Positions 34,737 to 44,306 of a stretch of 64,000 nt of DNA are shown here, piece after piece (within the stretch, counting starts at the first letter, position 1; each line of letters opens with the position of its first letter). Both the position numbers and the translations under genes were made by a program. The DNA lies in the NCBI RefSeq assembly GCF_964019385.1, contig NC_088655.1, positions 14,594,231 through 14,658,230 on the forward strand, written 5' to 3'. The DNA is from Sycon ciliatum (taxonomy: Eukaryota > Porifera > Calcarea > Leucosolenida > Sycettidae). The notes under the pieces were generated by a model that did no database searches, was not told the origin of the DNA, and worked only from the letters and a program-made list of their open reading frames with translations.

Positions 34737-35268
34737 TAAATCTTGATAATTTCAACACTTTTCTACTCGTATACTGAGTACGCGGTGACTTGAGCCGTTT
34801 AGGAAACGGAAGTCTTGGCGAGTGTACAAAAGGTAAACCTATCATTTGTACTTCATAACGGAATTGTGCACAAAAATGCACACACACGTTCGCGCGCACA
34901 CACACAAGCACACACACAAACACTGTACAAACACACACAAAAGTACAAGCACATGTGCACATACACACGCCTCCCCCCCCCCCCCCCCACACACACACAC
35001 TCAACTCCCCACCCCTGTACTGAGTCTGACAGACATACAATCATGTTTATCCTTCCTTCGCCACCAGTTTCGGATAATGGTGTCAACAACGAGTTGTAAA
35101 ATATTGGTATTTTAGGACTCCCTGCCCTGAAGACAAGCACAGCGCCGTGGATCGAGCAGATCCGGCCGCGCCGGCCTAGCGTGCTTCACTTTCTGGCCGA
35201 GGCAAACATCGTCCGCGTGCGCGCATCCCGTGTCCTCTCCCGGGCTTTTACGACTCCCTGCTGTAGAC

Positions 35269-36927
35269 CAGGGAGTCGTAAAAGCCCGGGAGAGGACACG
35301 GGATGCGCGCACGCGGACGATGTTTGCCTCGGCCAGAAAGTGAAGCACGCTAGGCCGGCGCGGCCGGATCTGCTCGATCCACGGCGCTGTGCTCGTCTTC
35401 AGGGCAGGGAGTCCTAAAATACCAATATTTTACAACTCGTTGTTGACACCATATCCGAAACCATGGAAACTGGTGGCGAAGGAAGCATAAACATGATTGT
35501 GTGTCTGTCTGTCAGACTCAGTACACATGGTACAGGGGGTGGGGAGTAGGGTGTGTGTGTGGAGGGGGGGGGGGGGAGGCGTGTGTATGTGCACATGTGC
35601 TTGTACTTTTGTGTGTGTTTGTACAGTGTTTGTGTGTGCGCGTGCATGCGTGTGTGCGCATTTTGTGCACAATTCCGTTATGAAGTACAAATGATAGGTT
35701 TACCTTTTGTACACTCACCAAGACTTCGGTTAGATTCACTGAGAACCTTTCTGGCCAACCTGGAGGCTGAGCCTTCCATTTCCTAAACGGCTAAAGTCAC
35801 TGCGTACTCAGTATACGAGTAGAAAAGTGTTGAAATTATCAAGATTTATAAATAACGACCTGCAACCATGTACAATGTAGATAGATAGGGAACACACATT
35901 GATTGTTTCTAAAAGAATCCAGGCAATATCATGAATCATGGAACGAGTGCGTAATAATTCTCTATGTTGCGTTTTGACGATGCTGAAGGAAGGGAGCCGT
36001 TGCGATTCACTCACAACACACGCACAGAAGTCCACTCGACTGCAATTTCAGTGCAATTTCTGACACAAATTCATAACTCCACGAGTACGAGGAAGCTCAG
36101 CGGATCTCCACAAGAACTTTCGCCCATCACCTGCAATGGAATATGGGCTGTGTGATACGACCAGCGGCTAACACGGGAAGTGGCTTCATTTTCCACAAAT
36201 CTCGTTTCATTCACAACCATTTGGCTGCAATTTCAGTGCAATTTCTGCCACAAATTCAACTCCACGAGTACGAGGAAGCTCAGCGGATCTCCACAAGAAC
36301 TTTCGCCCATCAACTGCAATGGAACATGGGCTGTATGATACGACCAGCGGCTAACACGGGAAGTGGCGTCATTTTCCACAAATCTCGTTTCATTCACAAC
36401 CACTTGACTGCAATTCAGTGCAATTCTGCCACAAATTCAACTCCACGAGTACGAGGAAGCTCAGCGGATCTCAACACGAACGTTCGCCCATCACCTGCAA
36501 TGGAATATGGGCTGTATGATACGACCAGCGGCTAACACGGGAAGTGGCGTCATTTTCCACAAATCTCATTTCGTTCACCCCAACTCAAATAAAATTGAAG
36601 TACAATTAGGGATTTATCTTGCATTTCCATCGCCTCGGAATAAATTAACTTCGATAAACTGAGAGAGAATGAGTGAAGCAGCTGGAAGAATTGAGGATGA
36701 AAATAGAGATCAGAAGACTCGACGGAGCAATCGTCTCCGTGCTCTAAGAGAAATCGGAGAATGCCCCAATTAGCATTTCAAGAAGACATCACAATTTTCG
36801 AAAATAATAATGTCCTTGCCTCGCAACACCGTTCCGGATTCCCTGGCAGCGTTCCCCGGCAGCGCGAGGCAAAGATGTTTTCTGGGAACGTGTGCCGTGT
36901 CCTCTCCCGGGCTTTTACGACTCCCTG
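35269..36927 (-). mobile_element. hAT-like non-autonomous element E2, inverted sister of E1
   Basis: Inverted copy of E1, 1659 bp, without the retrotransposon. It is flanked by CTGTAGAC on both sides (35261-35268 and 36928-36935). E1 and E2 together form a palindrome of about 1.66-kb arms whose centre is the 8-bp CTGTAGAC. Tandem 180-bp units lie at 36036-36545 and a CA/GT microsatellite with poly-G at 35545-35665. Confidence 0.85.
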
Positions 36928-36974
36928 CTGTAGACAGCAAGCTGTTTCGGCCATAAAGGCCTCATCAGTACAGC
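36927..36974 (-). ncRNA. Type I hammerhead ribozyme, copy 2
   Basis: Identical 48-nt sequence to copy 1. The hAT insertion hit stem I, but the 8-bp duplication restores CTGTAGAC, and the last base of E2 (G at 36927) happens to replace the missing G of GCTGTA. The ribozyme therefore remains complete. Cleavage is predicted after GTC, between 36933 and 36932. Confidence 0.9.
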
Positions 36975-36984
36975 TACGAGCTAA

Positions 36985-37000
36985 ATAGTATTAGTACATA
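36985..37000. repeat. 16-bp target-site duplication, right copy
   Basis: ATAGTATTAGTACATA, identical to 28782-28797. Confidence 0.85.
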
Positions 37001-37406
37001 TATACATACACTGACTGTAGTCTGTAGACCATTGTAGACTCTACTACACGGTCTTGTTCTGCCAACCACATAATTGTACTTACTTCTGAGCTAGGCCCGA
37101 AACACCGAGATGCGAGTGTGACGAAACCGACACGTTTGGCTGTCTGCCATCGGCTGCTAGCGCTCCAAACCCGCCACCGGATGCTACTGCTAGCTCTGCT
37201 GAAGACTTGAACAAGTATTAGTTAGTAGTTAGTTGAAGGCAGTACATGTATTGCTACTCATATCATAGGCATATGTAGTATTGTAAGGCTACCCAGCCAT
37301 CGCGAACTAGATTGGATGTGCATTCGACGCTACTTTATTCATGAAGTCGTTGTTCAGCACCCTGATGGATCCATGGACTTCACGTATACCCTTCAAGTAG
37401 TGACTA

Positions 37407-37608
37407 CACTGGCTGCGTTCGATTATGCACTTTGAATCGATTCATGAATCCATTCGCATGCATTCAAGTCGTTCGATTTCACGTCAAGAGCCCTGGAATC
37501 GATTCGGAATCCGTTCACCCTATTCACATGGGGTGATGTGAATAGCGCGAATCGATTCATGAATCGATTCGTGAACCGATTCGCGTGCATAATCGAACGC
37601 ACTCAGTG
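37407..37608. mobile_element. MITE of about 200 bp with CACTG termini
   Basis: Inverted termini read CACTG, two variable bases, then TGCGTTCGATTATGCAC (37407-37430 and, inverted, 37585-37608). The inside is rich in the palindromic unit GAATCGATTC, including GAATCGATTCATGAATCGAT at 37548-37567. No ORF. The target duplication is unclear. Confidence 0.7.
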
Positions 37609-38769
37609 ATTTGAAGTGCGCCAAGTAGGACTTTCGCTGGAAACAGAAATGAATGGGAGTGATGGGAGAATCGAGAAAGACCGCACAGTCAGTGCATGCA
37701 GTAGATCTACAGAGTCAGTGTACAGACAGTGCACACGCCTCGTCACTCGAACTGCGCGTACGAAATTGCATACTTCAAAGTGGTATGCTGGCGCAGAACA
37801 AATTCGCTCGTAGAGGAAGACGAAAGCTTCTCACCGTCTTGTAATTTCACATGGCTAGTAGTTTTTCGACGCTGAAGACGATGGAATAGTCCGCGACGCT
37901 GCGACCCGACCATAACAACCCTAAATTCATACCCTGAAAAAGCGCTGAGCGCAGAGCTCCTAAATTTTGTCGTATGGAAACGGGACTTCGGGTCTCAAGG
38001 GCACGAACATCTCCTCTCTCAGATAAAGCAATTCACTCGATGCGATATGACCTGGCCACGCCGAAAAGCACTGTGATGTCGGATTCTCCCATCGGAAGTA
38101 TAGAAACTTGTTTCCAAAAAATCAGCGTCTGGGTGCGAGTGCTAGCTTCATCTCTAGCTCTGGACACACCCATTCCCATAGCGCTTCACATCCGAACCAG
38201 TTACAACGTTTTCGGCACTTGGCCATCGTCAGGTAATATTATAATGAATACCGTGGAAGCCACATAAGAGCAGTATATATACGCAGAGTGTAGAGCCAAA
38301 AAAAGATGCGACAACTAGCACATCACCATCACGGAGAAGAAGCAGCAGAAGGTAGCGCGCCGTTGCATTGTGCTCTGTGAAGTGAGGGCGCATGCCATGG
38401 CGGTACGCAGAGTGTAGCACCCAAAAAAGGATGCGAGTTATGTCACCTCTATGCAGAGGGGCCTAGGGGGGGGGGGAGAAGGTGTAACTGTGCACATAAT
38501 CATTGTATTTGTATTTTTTTGTATTTTATTATATTAAAAGGATTTCCCAAAGGCTTTGGGCCAGCCTGTCGAGGGGATCTCCTGCAAGAAGAATGAAAAT
38601 TTAATGACAACTTTATGTAGAGGGAGCAGTTAATCGAGGATAGGCTAAGGAAATAGATCGAGACATCACGGAGAACAAGCAGCAGAACTGAAGACAGCGC
38701 GCCATTGTGCTCTGCGAAGTGAGGGCCCAATCTGACGCAGGAGGAGCGGATGGAGCTGAGCGACTTCGC

Positions 38770-39655
38770 ACAGACCAAGAAACCATCATCAAACCATCGG
38801 ATAAAAGTTGTTTAAAAAACTCGTTGCTATGAGACAGGAGCTGTATTTGCAGAAAGTAGAAGACATAATTATGATCGAACATGACCATGTATGAGAAAGA
38901 TTTGACAATAGAGATTTGACAATAGAGTCCTACGAGACCAAGACGCGAGAAGTAATACTGTCAGAGTGCAAGAACATGGATTCAAAACTCCTAAAGTCAA
39001 TCCTACCAAACAGTACGAAGTTCCCCGAGTGGTACGGTCTTCCAAAGGACCATAAACAGAACTTACCATGGCGACCCGTGGAAGCAGCGTGCGACAGCCC
39101 AACGACTGGAGTATCTATTGTATTGGAGCGCATCCTACAGCAGCTCATTCAATTTGTCCCGGCCCACCGGGCTAACACGACAGAAGCAATAACCCACATC
39201 TGTGACGCATGTCCGGGATTGAACGCCCCCGATGGTACCATTGTTATGTCCATGGATGTAGTGGGGTTATATCCGAGCATATCTATTCGGGAGGGCGTTC
39301 CGGCAGTGGTGGATATGCTGCAGCAGTATTCCCAGCGGATCGACATGATTGTTTGGGCGGAGTGTGAGCGTGGTACGGAATCTGCTGCTGTTTGTTCTCA
39401 GCCACAACTATTTCAGATTCGGCCATCAGATCTATCACCAAGTGGACGGGGTTGCAATGGGTAACAATCTTGCACCCCCATTTGCGATTCTATTCATGCG
39501 TACGGTTGAAGCCAGGCTTCTGCAGGATCCTCCGTTAGTACCGCTCCTCTACAAACGCTACATCGACGATATCCTGATGCTATGGACCCACGGCAGAGAG
39601 AGCTTGATGCGGTTTGTGCAGAAAGTGAAGCGAGGATTCATGAGCAATTAAGATT
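38770..39655 (+). pseudogene. Penelope-like reverse transcriptase remnant
   Basis: Frame-shifted remnants run in the usual order: ETIIKPSDKS (38777), RQELYLQKVEDIIMIEHDHV, then SKLLKSILPNSTKFPEWYGLPKDHK, DGTIVMSMDVVGLYPSI, FRFGHQIYHQVDGVAMGNNL and the catalytic LLYKRYIDDILMLW (near 39550). VDGVAMGNNLAPPFA and YIDDI are diagnostic of the Penelope RT, which is related to telomerase. At least two frameshifts (near 38810 and 39360-39410) and one stop break it. Confidence 0.85.
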
Positions 39656-39854
39656 GAACAATTACCCAGAGAATCATTGAAGAGGCACACACTGCCTCCA
39701 CAAAGCCAAAGCATCGTCGCCGTGCAAACACATGCTGCGCATTTCTAAAGCTTCCATATAAGTCAGACAAAGTACGTCAAGCAGTCAATCAGAACGTATA
39801 AAATTCCGGTTTTGAGTCGTAGATGAGCACACTGGTAGCCTGAGGCGTACATTG

Positions 39855-40199
39855 TGTCGCTCGGCCCTCGTTCCTCCTCTATGCGTCAAGGCTGCAAATC
39901 CGCCACAACCGAAAAAGAGAGGTCGCCCAAAGGGGCCGTGTATCTTGTGTATATCCGGGGGACAGGATGTATGCAGAAAAGTGTTATTATATCAGCTGAA
40001 GTGCAAAGAATGTCCGGAACAATATGTTGGTGAGACTGGCCGCTTTCTGGAAACTCGCCTGGAAGAACATAATGGTGAGGCAAGACGACAGGAACTCGAC
40101 AAGCCATGGGGACAACATTTTCGTACCACTCACCCTGGATCCAAGCTCATGAGTGCATTGGCGCATGGGCCTCCGTGCTCCCCTCCTGTAATGTGCTAG
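39855..40199 (+). pseudogene. GIY-YIG endonuclease domain of the Penelope-like element
   Basis: After a gap in which the RT thumb is lost, the reading gives KKRGRPKGPCILC, LLYQLKCKECPEQYVGETGR and FLETRLEEHNGEARR. This is the C-terminal GIY-YIG nuclease, with Y in LLYQL and QYVGETGR as the two signature halves and the R and E of the active site visible. It nicks the target DNA for retroposition. The frame ends at TAG 40197-40199, near the usual end. Confidence 0.8.
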
Positions 40200-40240
40200 A
40201 ATTAACACCATAATTATTTGGCATGTACCCTCACTTCGCA

Positions 40241-41196
40241 GAGCACAATGGTTGTTGTTGTTGTTTCTTTATTTTACTTCACCATATGAACAGGCAAGAC
40301 TGCCTTCTCACCGGGGCTATTGGCCCACGGCTCTCACAATATGATGAAAATGTTTAAAATGTGTATGAAGAAGAAAGGAACGGAAAAGAAGATGAAATGA
40401 AAGGAAAGAAAACAGTAGGTATTAATTTTATGAAGGGGTATGAAATGGGTATTATCATAGTTGATGGGAGAAGTATGATATCCAATATTCTTGTTCTATA
40501 GACTATTTAGTACGGGCATTTCATGAGAGTCATGCATGGGCAAGGCAGGATTTGGACTAGGATAGAGGACAAGAACATACTTGATGAGCATCTGTTCAGG
40601 CAGAATCTGTGAAGAAGACATAGTAGGCACAACATCGGAGAGCTAGTTGAGGAGGGAGATAAGGTCATAGCCAGACAGCAATGCTTGAAACGTGTGGCGT
40701 AGATCTACGTCGCAAGCGCGAATATCAGCAGGGAGAGAGTTCCATGTGGTACTGCCAACAAAGGCGATAGAGCTACGGCCTGAGGGACCAGGTAGGAACG
40801 GCACTCTGAGCAGCTGGCTGACCTGACCACGCGTGACACAACTTCTGTCCACATCCGTGGCAATGAGGGAGTAGTAGGATGTGAACAGTGAGCTGGCTCT
40901 GCCATGAAGGCAGCGGAAGACGAAGAGAAGCAGACGTTGCACGTACAGCTGGTGGAGCTGAGGCATTGATAGTCTGGCAAATAGGGGAGCAGTGGGGGTC
41001 CTTCTGGGGAGTTGGAAGATGGCTCGTATGCCAGACTTAGCAATGCGTAGCAGTCGATGTAGCAGCAGTTTGGATAGAGCGGGAAAGAAACAGTTTGAGG
41101 CATAGCAGAGAACAGACTGGATCATACTCATGTACCAGCCCGGCGGGCATTGAGTGAAAGGCACCGTCCATGGCGCCAGAGCTGCCCGATTGTAGT
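40241..41196 (-). mobile_element. 5'-truncated LINE inserted in the Penelope terminal repeat
   Basis: The minus strand ends in an AAC-repeat tail (plus strand GTTGTTGTTGTTG at 40248-40262). It lies inside the terminal repeat, between GAGCACAATG and CTTCTTCTCCGTG, which are near-adjacent in the uninterrupted copies (38330-38380, 41335-41385). A tail of short repeats and truncation at the 5' end are typical of CR1/L2/Jockey-like elements. Confidence 0.75.
40643..41140 (-). pseudogene. C-terminal end of a non-LTR retrotransposon ORF2
   Basis: Residues LLHRLLRIAKSGIRAIFQLP, MPQLHQLYVQRLLLFVFRCL and TTWNSLPADIRACDVDLRHT show the classic C-terminal region downstream of the RT in CR1/Jockey-like LINEs (the WNSLP box and the preceding tRGQ). 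The RT itself is missing because of 5' truncation. The frame ends at a natural stop at 40643, so the fragment is young enough to keep its frame. Confidence 0.75.
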
Positions 41197-41603
41197 ATGG
41201 CACGCTCTTCTTCTCCGTGGTGTGCACAGTTGCACCTTCTCTCCCCCCTCTACATAGAGGTGACATAACTCGCATCCCCCCTTTTTTTGGCGCTACACTC
41301 TGCGTAACGCCATGGCACGCGCCCTCACTTCACAGAGCACAATGCAATGGCGCGCTACCTTCAGCTGCTTCTTCTCCGTGATGTGCTAGTTGCACCTTAT
41401 CTCTCTCTGTCCCCCCCCCCTTCTGCATACTAGGTGACAAAATTCGCATCTTTTTTTGGCGCTACACTCTGCGTATATATACTGCTCTTGTGTGGCTTCC
41501 ACGGTATTCATTGTTATTGCCTGACGATGGCCACGTGCCGAAACGTTGTAAAAATAACGGAACTGGTTCGGATGTGCAGCGCTATGGGAATGGGTGTGTC
41601 CAC

Positions 41604-44306
41604 CCGAATTCCTTTCAGAGACCTACTAGTACTACATATCGCCCTGCGCGCGTTATTATGTTCATGAGCTGGCTGAGTTTCACTAGCTAACCAGCCCCAA
41701 AGAGCGGTAACCATGGTTACCGCGCCCAATTGAATGACGATGTGATAGCTCGCATTCACCGGCACTAGCACTCTCCGCAAACCATCGCATCTAATCCGGT
41801 CACAGGCCAGCTCGGCGTGTCGAGCAACCAGTGAGTTGTTGGCGTGTGAACCACACCAAGTCCATCGACATTTGACACCAAACCTCTTTACGAACGGGCT
41901 AGCGCTGAAGGTCCGGACCTTCTAGCTGCCTCAGCAAACGTGGTATAGCTGTGGGGAGTTGGCGAAGTGGGTCCATTGGATAGCATGGCATGCACATGTA
42001 CTTCGAAGTAGCAGTGTGGGTGGCGAGAACACCAAAAATCTGACACGTCGTTGAGGTGTCCGTCGGGATGAACGAAAAACAATATTTGCTGAAATCAAGA
42101 GGGGAGCAGGCTAGGCTGAGTGCATACTCGACGAGCAGTTCAACCTACCACTGCCGACTGGACACCATGTAGATCCACCCTTTTTCTGTTTCTACAGCGT
42201 CTACCCCTCTGATTTCCTGACTACTAGAATGTCTAACGCCATGCCGGTACTGTCATGCAGTGTCGGATTGGAAGTGGGTGTTGAGGCTGATTTGGCTTGA
42301 TGCAGTGCGTGCACTCACTGGAAGCAGAAAAGCCCGAGTGCAGAAGATGGAGAGCTCTATCCAGTCCGGTTGGTCAGGGTTAACGGACCAATTTTTCAGC
42401 CACCAACACGTGTTTCCTACTGTGGAAGGCAGGTGTACCCGCCATATCGATACACATTTCCTACTGTGGAAGGCAGGTGTACCCGCCATATTGATACACA
42501 AAGTATGAAAGGCCATGATACTACCGGACCATTTAAAAACTGCTTCCGGCGCCCGGCGGTCCTGTACTAGGTATATGCGGATAATGCCGGCAGAAAAATT
42601 GGCAGAATTCGGTACTTTATCTGGTAAGTTTCATGCATGTTTGGTATGTGGATAAAGAAATGGAGCAGAATTCGAGGAATTGCCCGCCATAAGGTTTGTA
42701 TGGGTCTGCCAATTTCACTGCTTTTCGAGCAGAATCTGCCACCTTTTCGAGCATTATCCGCACACCCCTATCCCGTACTGTAGAAGATGGAGAGCTCTAT
42801 CCAGTCCGGTATACTGAAACTTTGCCGAAAGCTGTGGAACATAACAAACAAAAAATGGGGGTTGTTTTCTGTTGTGCAACCCCTTTCCTCAGCCGTACTT
42901 GTAAATCAGAGAGGTTTTAGCCAGTCGTCGTGCATGTGAGTAAAGTGGTCTTTGTCAGTCGTGCATGTGAGTAGCGATCAGCACCTGTGCTGTAATATAT
43001 GCACCGGATATGCCCAGACACAGCACAACAATGCCTCTGTCATTGTCAATAATGATTACCTGAGTTTTTCATCTCCCCAGAACCCCAGTGCTTCAACTGC
43101 AATGTACACGTACAGCCGTACAGTACTACTAGTAGGAAACTGTAGTTTTGGTCTACCCCTGTTGCACCTGTCATCGATTCTGTTGTTCAGTATATAGAAA
43201 TCTCCCTTTGCTCTTTCTCATGTCATGGCCTCCAAGCACAGTTTTCATCCATACTCGTGGCAGCCGGATTGACAGAAATGCAATCGCTTCACCCTTGTGA
43301 ACAGTATACGCGTTCACGTTGGGCTGGTGGACCTGTGCTGGCAGCGCGTCCTCTATATGAGCACAGCATCTCATCCAATTGCTCTGACCACAATACTGTC
43401 TTGTTGAACCATCATTAATTTATACGAACGCTGGACCAGATCATTACAAGTGTCCTTGAGCCAGAAATCCTGGGGCAGTAATTATGCACTGACATGCTTG
43501 ACAAGCTTTATACACTGACATGCATGTATTTGTGAGTCAAACCTCCGTTCAGGCATCATGTGGTAACGGTAGTAATAAAGGTAATATAAATTTTCATGAG
43601 ACGGGATATACTGGAGTACTGAAACAGCATGAGCAAATTGATTGACCCACGCTAGGAGCAGTGTAAGGACCGCAGGTTGTTTTCAGAGAGGAGGGATAAA
43701 AGCGATCCAATAATAATAGTACTCTTGGGCTTGGAGACTCGTTCCCAGAATGCAGGTGCCTAAAAAAGGACGCATCGAGTGTATAATAATGGTTTGGCTT
43801 ACTGTTCAGTTTTAGGTCGATTTTTAGTTGGGCTGCTGTTTGATCAAAATATGATTATACTCGGATAGCTAGTGGTTGAGGGTGAAATTCAGACGGGTAA
43901 GCAGCCTTTGGGGGGGAGGGGGGTAATAGATTAATTCTGGGGAAAGTGTGGTTGTAAACTGCGCTATGGGGACATGTAGTGGTCATCACAGTTTTCAGGG
44001 TGCACACGCAAATTACTTATATGGAGATCAAATTGTGGTGTGAAATGAAAGCATAATCAAAGGAATGTATATGTACATGTGTGAACTGCATGAACACGAA
44101 CATCACCTTCGCTAGCATATGACACAAGCAGGCATGGACTCCTATTCTTTGGTGAAGCCCTTGATAAACTACATCTACGTCACACTTGTACATACATGTC
44201 CATAGCACGCACTGGCTTCGTGGCGATCGGCTTGTGGAATCCTGGAAACCCAATGGCAATAATAGAGATGATGGTTGCTGGATGATGCTGGTTTCGTTCA
44301 TTTCTT
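41604..44306. other. No gene recognised; one 46-bp tandem duplication
   Basis: No recognisable ORF. At about 42411-42502 a 46-bp block (TTTCCTACTGTGGAAGGCAG, GTGTACCCGCCATAT) is duplicated in tandem. The motif GAGCTCTATCCAGTCCGGT recurs at 42353 and 42791. Confidence 0.4.

Larger units (their letters stand above)
30231..34739 (+). mobile_element. DIRS-order tyrosine-recombinase retrotransposon with split direct repeats (PAT/Ngaro-type)
   Basis: The order is A1 (30234-30454), coding region (about 30500-33105), B1 (33226-33840), A2 (33844-34064), a 57-bp linker, and B2 (34122-34736). A1 and A2 are both 221 bp with about one difference; B1 and B2 are both 615 bp. The internal B1-A2 junction is GGGGC-TAA-TGGTG, and the same TAA lies at both outer ends. 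The empty site is preserved in E2 (reverse complement GTTATTTATAAATCTTG), so there is no duplication beyond 3 bp. This is the signature of insertion by a tyrosine recombinase from a circular intermediate. The coding region is decayed even though the repeats are near identical. Confidence 0.9.
29050..35260 (+). mobile_element. hAT-like non-autonomous element E1 (holds a YR retrotransposon)
   Basis: Starts CAGGGAGTCGTAAAAGCCCG and ends with the inverted complement. It is flanked by CTGTAGAC at 29042-29049 and 35261-35268. An 8-bp duplication and a CAG terminus fit hAT. The uninterrupted target, TGCTGTAGACAGC, is preserved in the first ribozyme (28803-28815). Without the retrotransposon the element is about 1.7 kb. 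It carries three tandem copies of a unit of about 180 bp (29520-30020) and a CA/poly-C microsatellite (34880-35000). No transposase ORF is recognisable. Confidence 0.85.
28798..36984 (-). mobile_element. Retrozyme-like element (1.27 monomers with two hammerhead ribozymes), split by nested insertions
   Basis: The element itself is only 28798-29049 plus 36936-36984, about 300 bp. It holds one full 237-nt monomer and a second copy of the ribozyme. On the minus strand the monomer runs from hammerhead to hammerhead and contains an 11-bp hairpin stem (GACGAGCTACC at 28866-28876 with GGTAGCTCGTC at 28911-28921). There is no ORF. The 12-16 bp flanking duplication indicates retroposition. Short non-coding elements with dimeric type I hammerheads are known in animals and plants as retrozymes, and hammerheads are also known in Penelope-like elements; the fit here is structural. 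Confidence 0.8.
38162..41603 (+). mobile_element. Degenerate Penelope-like element with inverted terminal repeats
   Basis: Inverted repeats at 38162-38465 and about 41215-41603 bound the element, and both contain the string of GGACACACCCATTCCCATAG. A partial tandem copy of the repeat lies at 38650-38735 (GCTCTGCGAAGTGAGGGC), as expected for the tandem or inverted pseudo-LTRs of Penelope-like elements. Inside are RT and GIY-YIG remnants, and a LINE fragment inserted in the right repeat. A hammerhead-like core is present in both terminal repeats but lacks a proper stem III. Confidence 0.75.
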
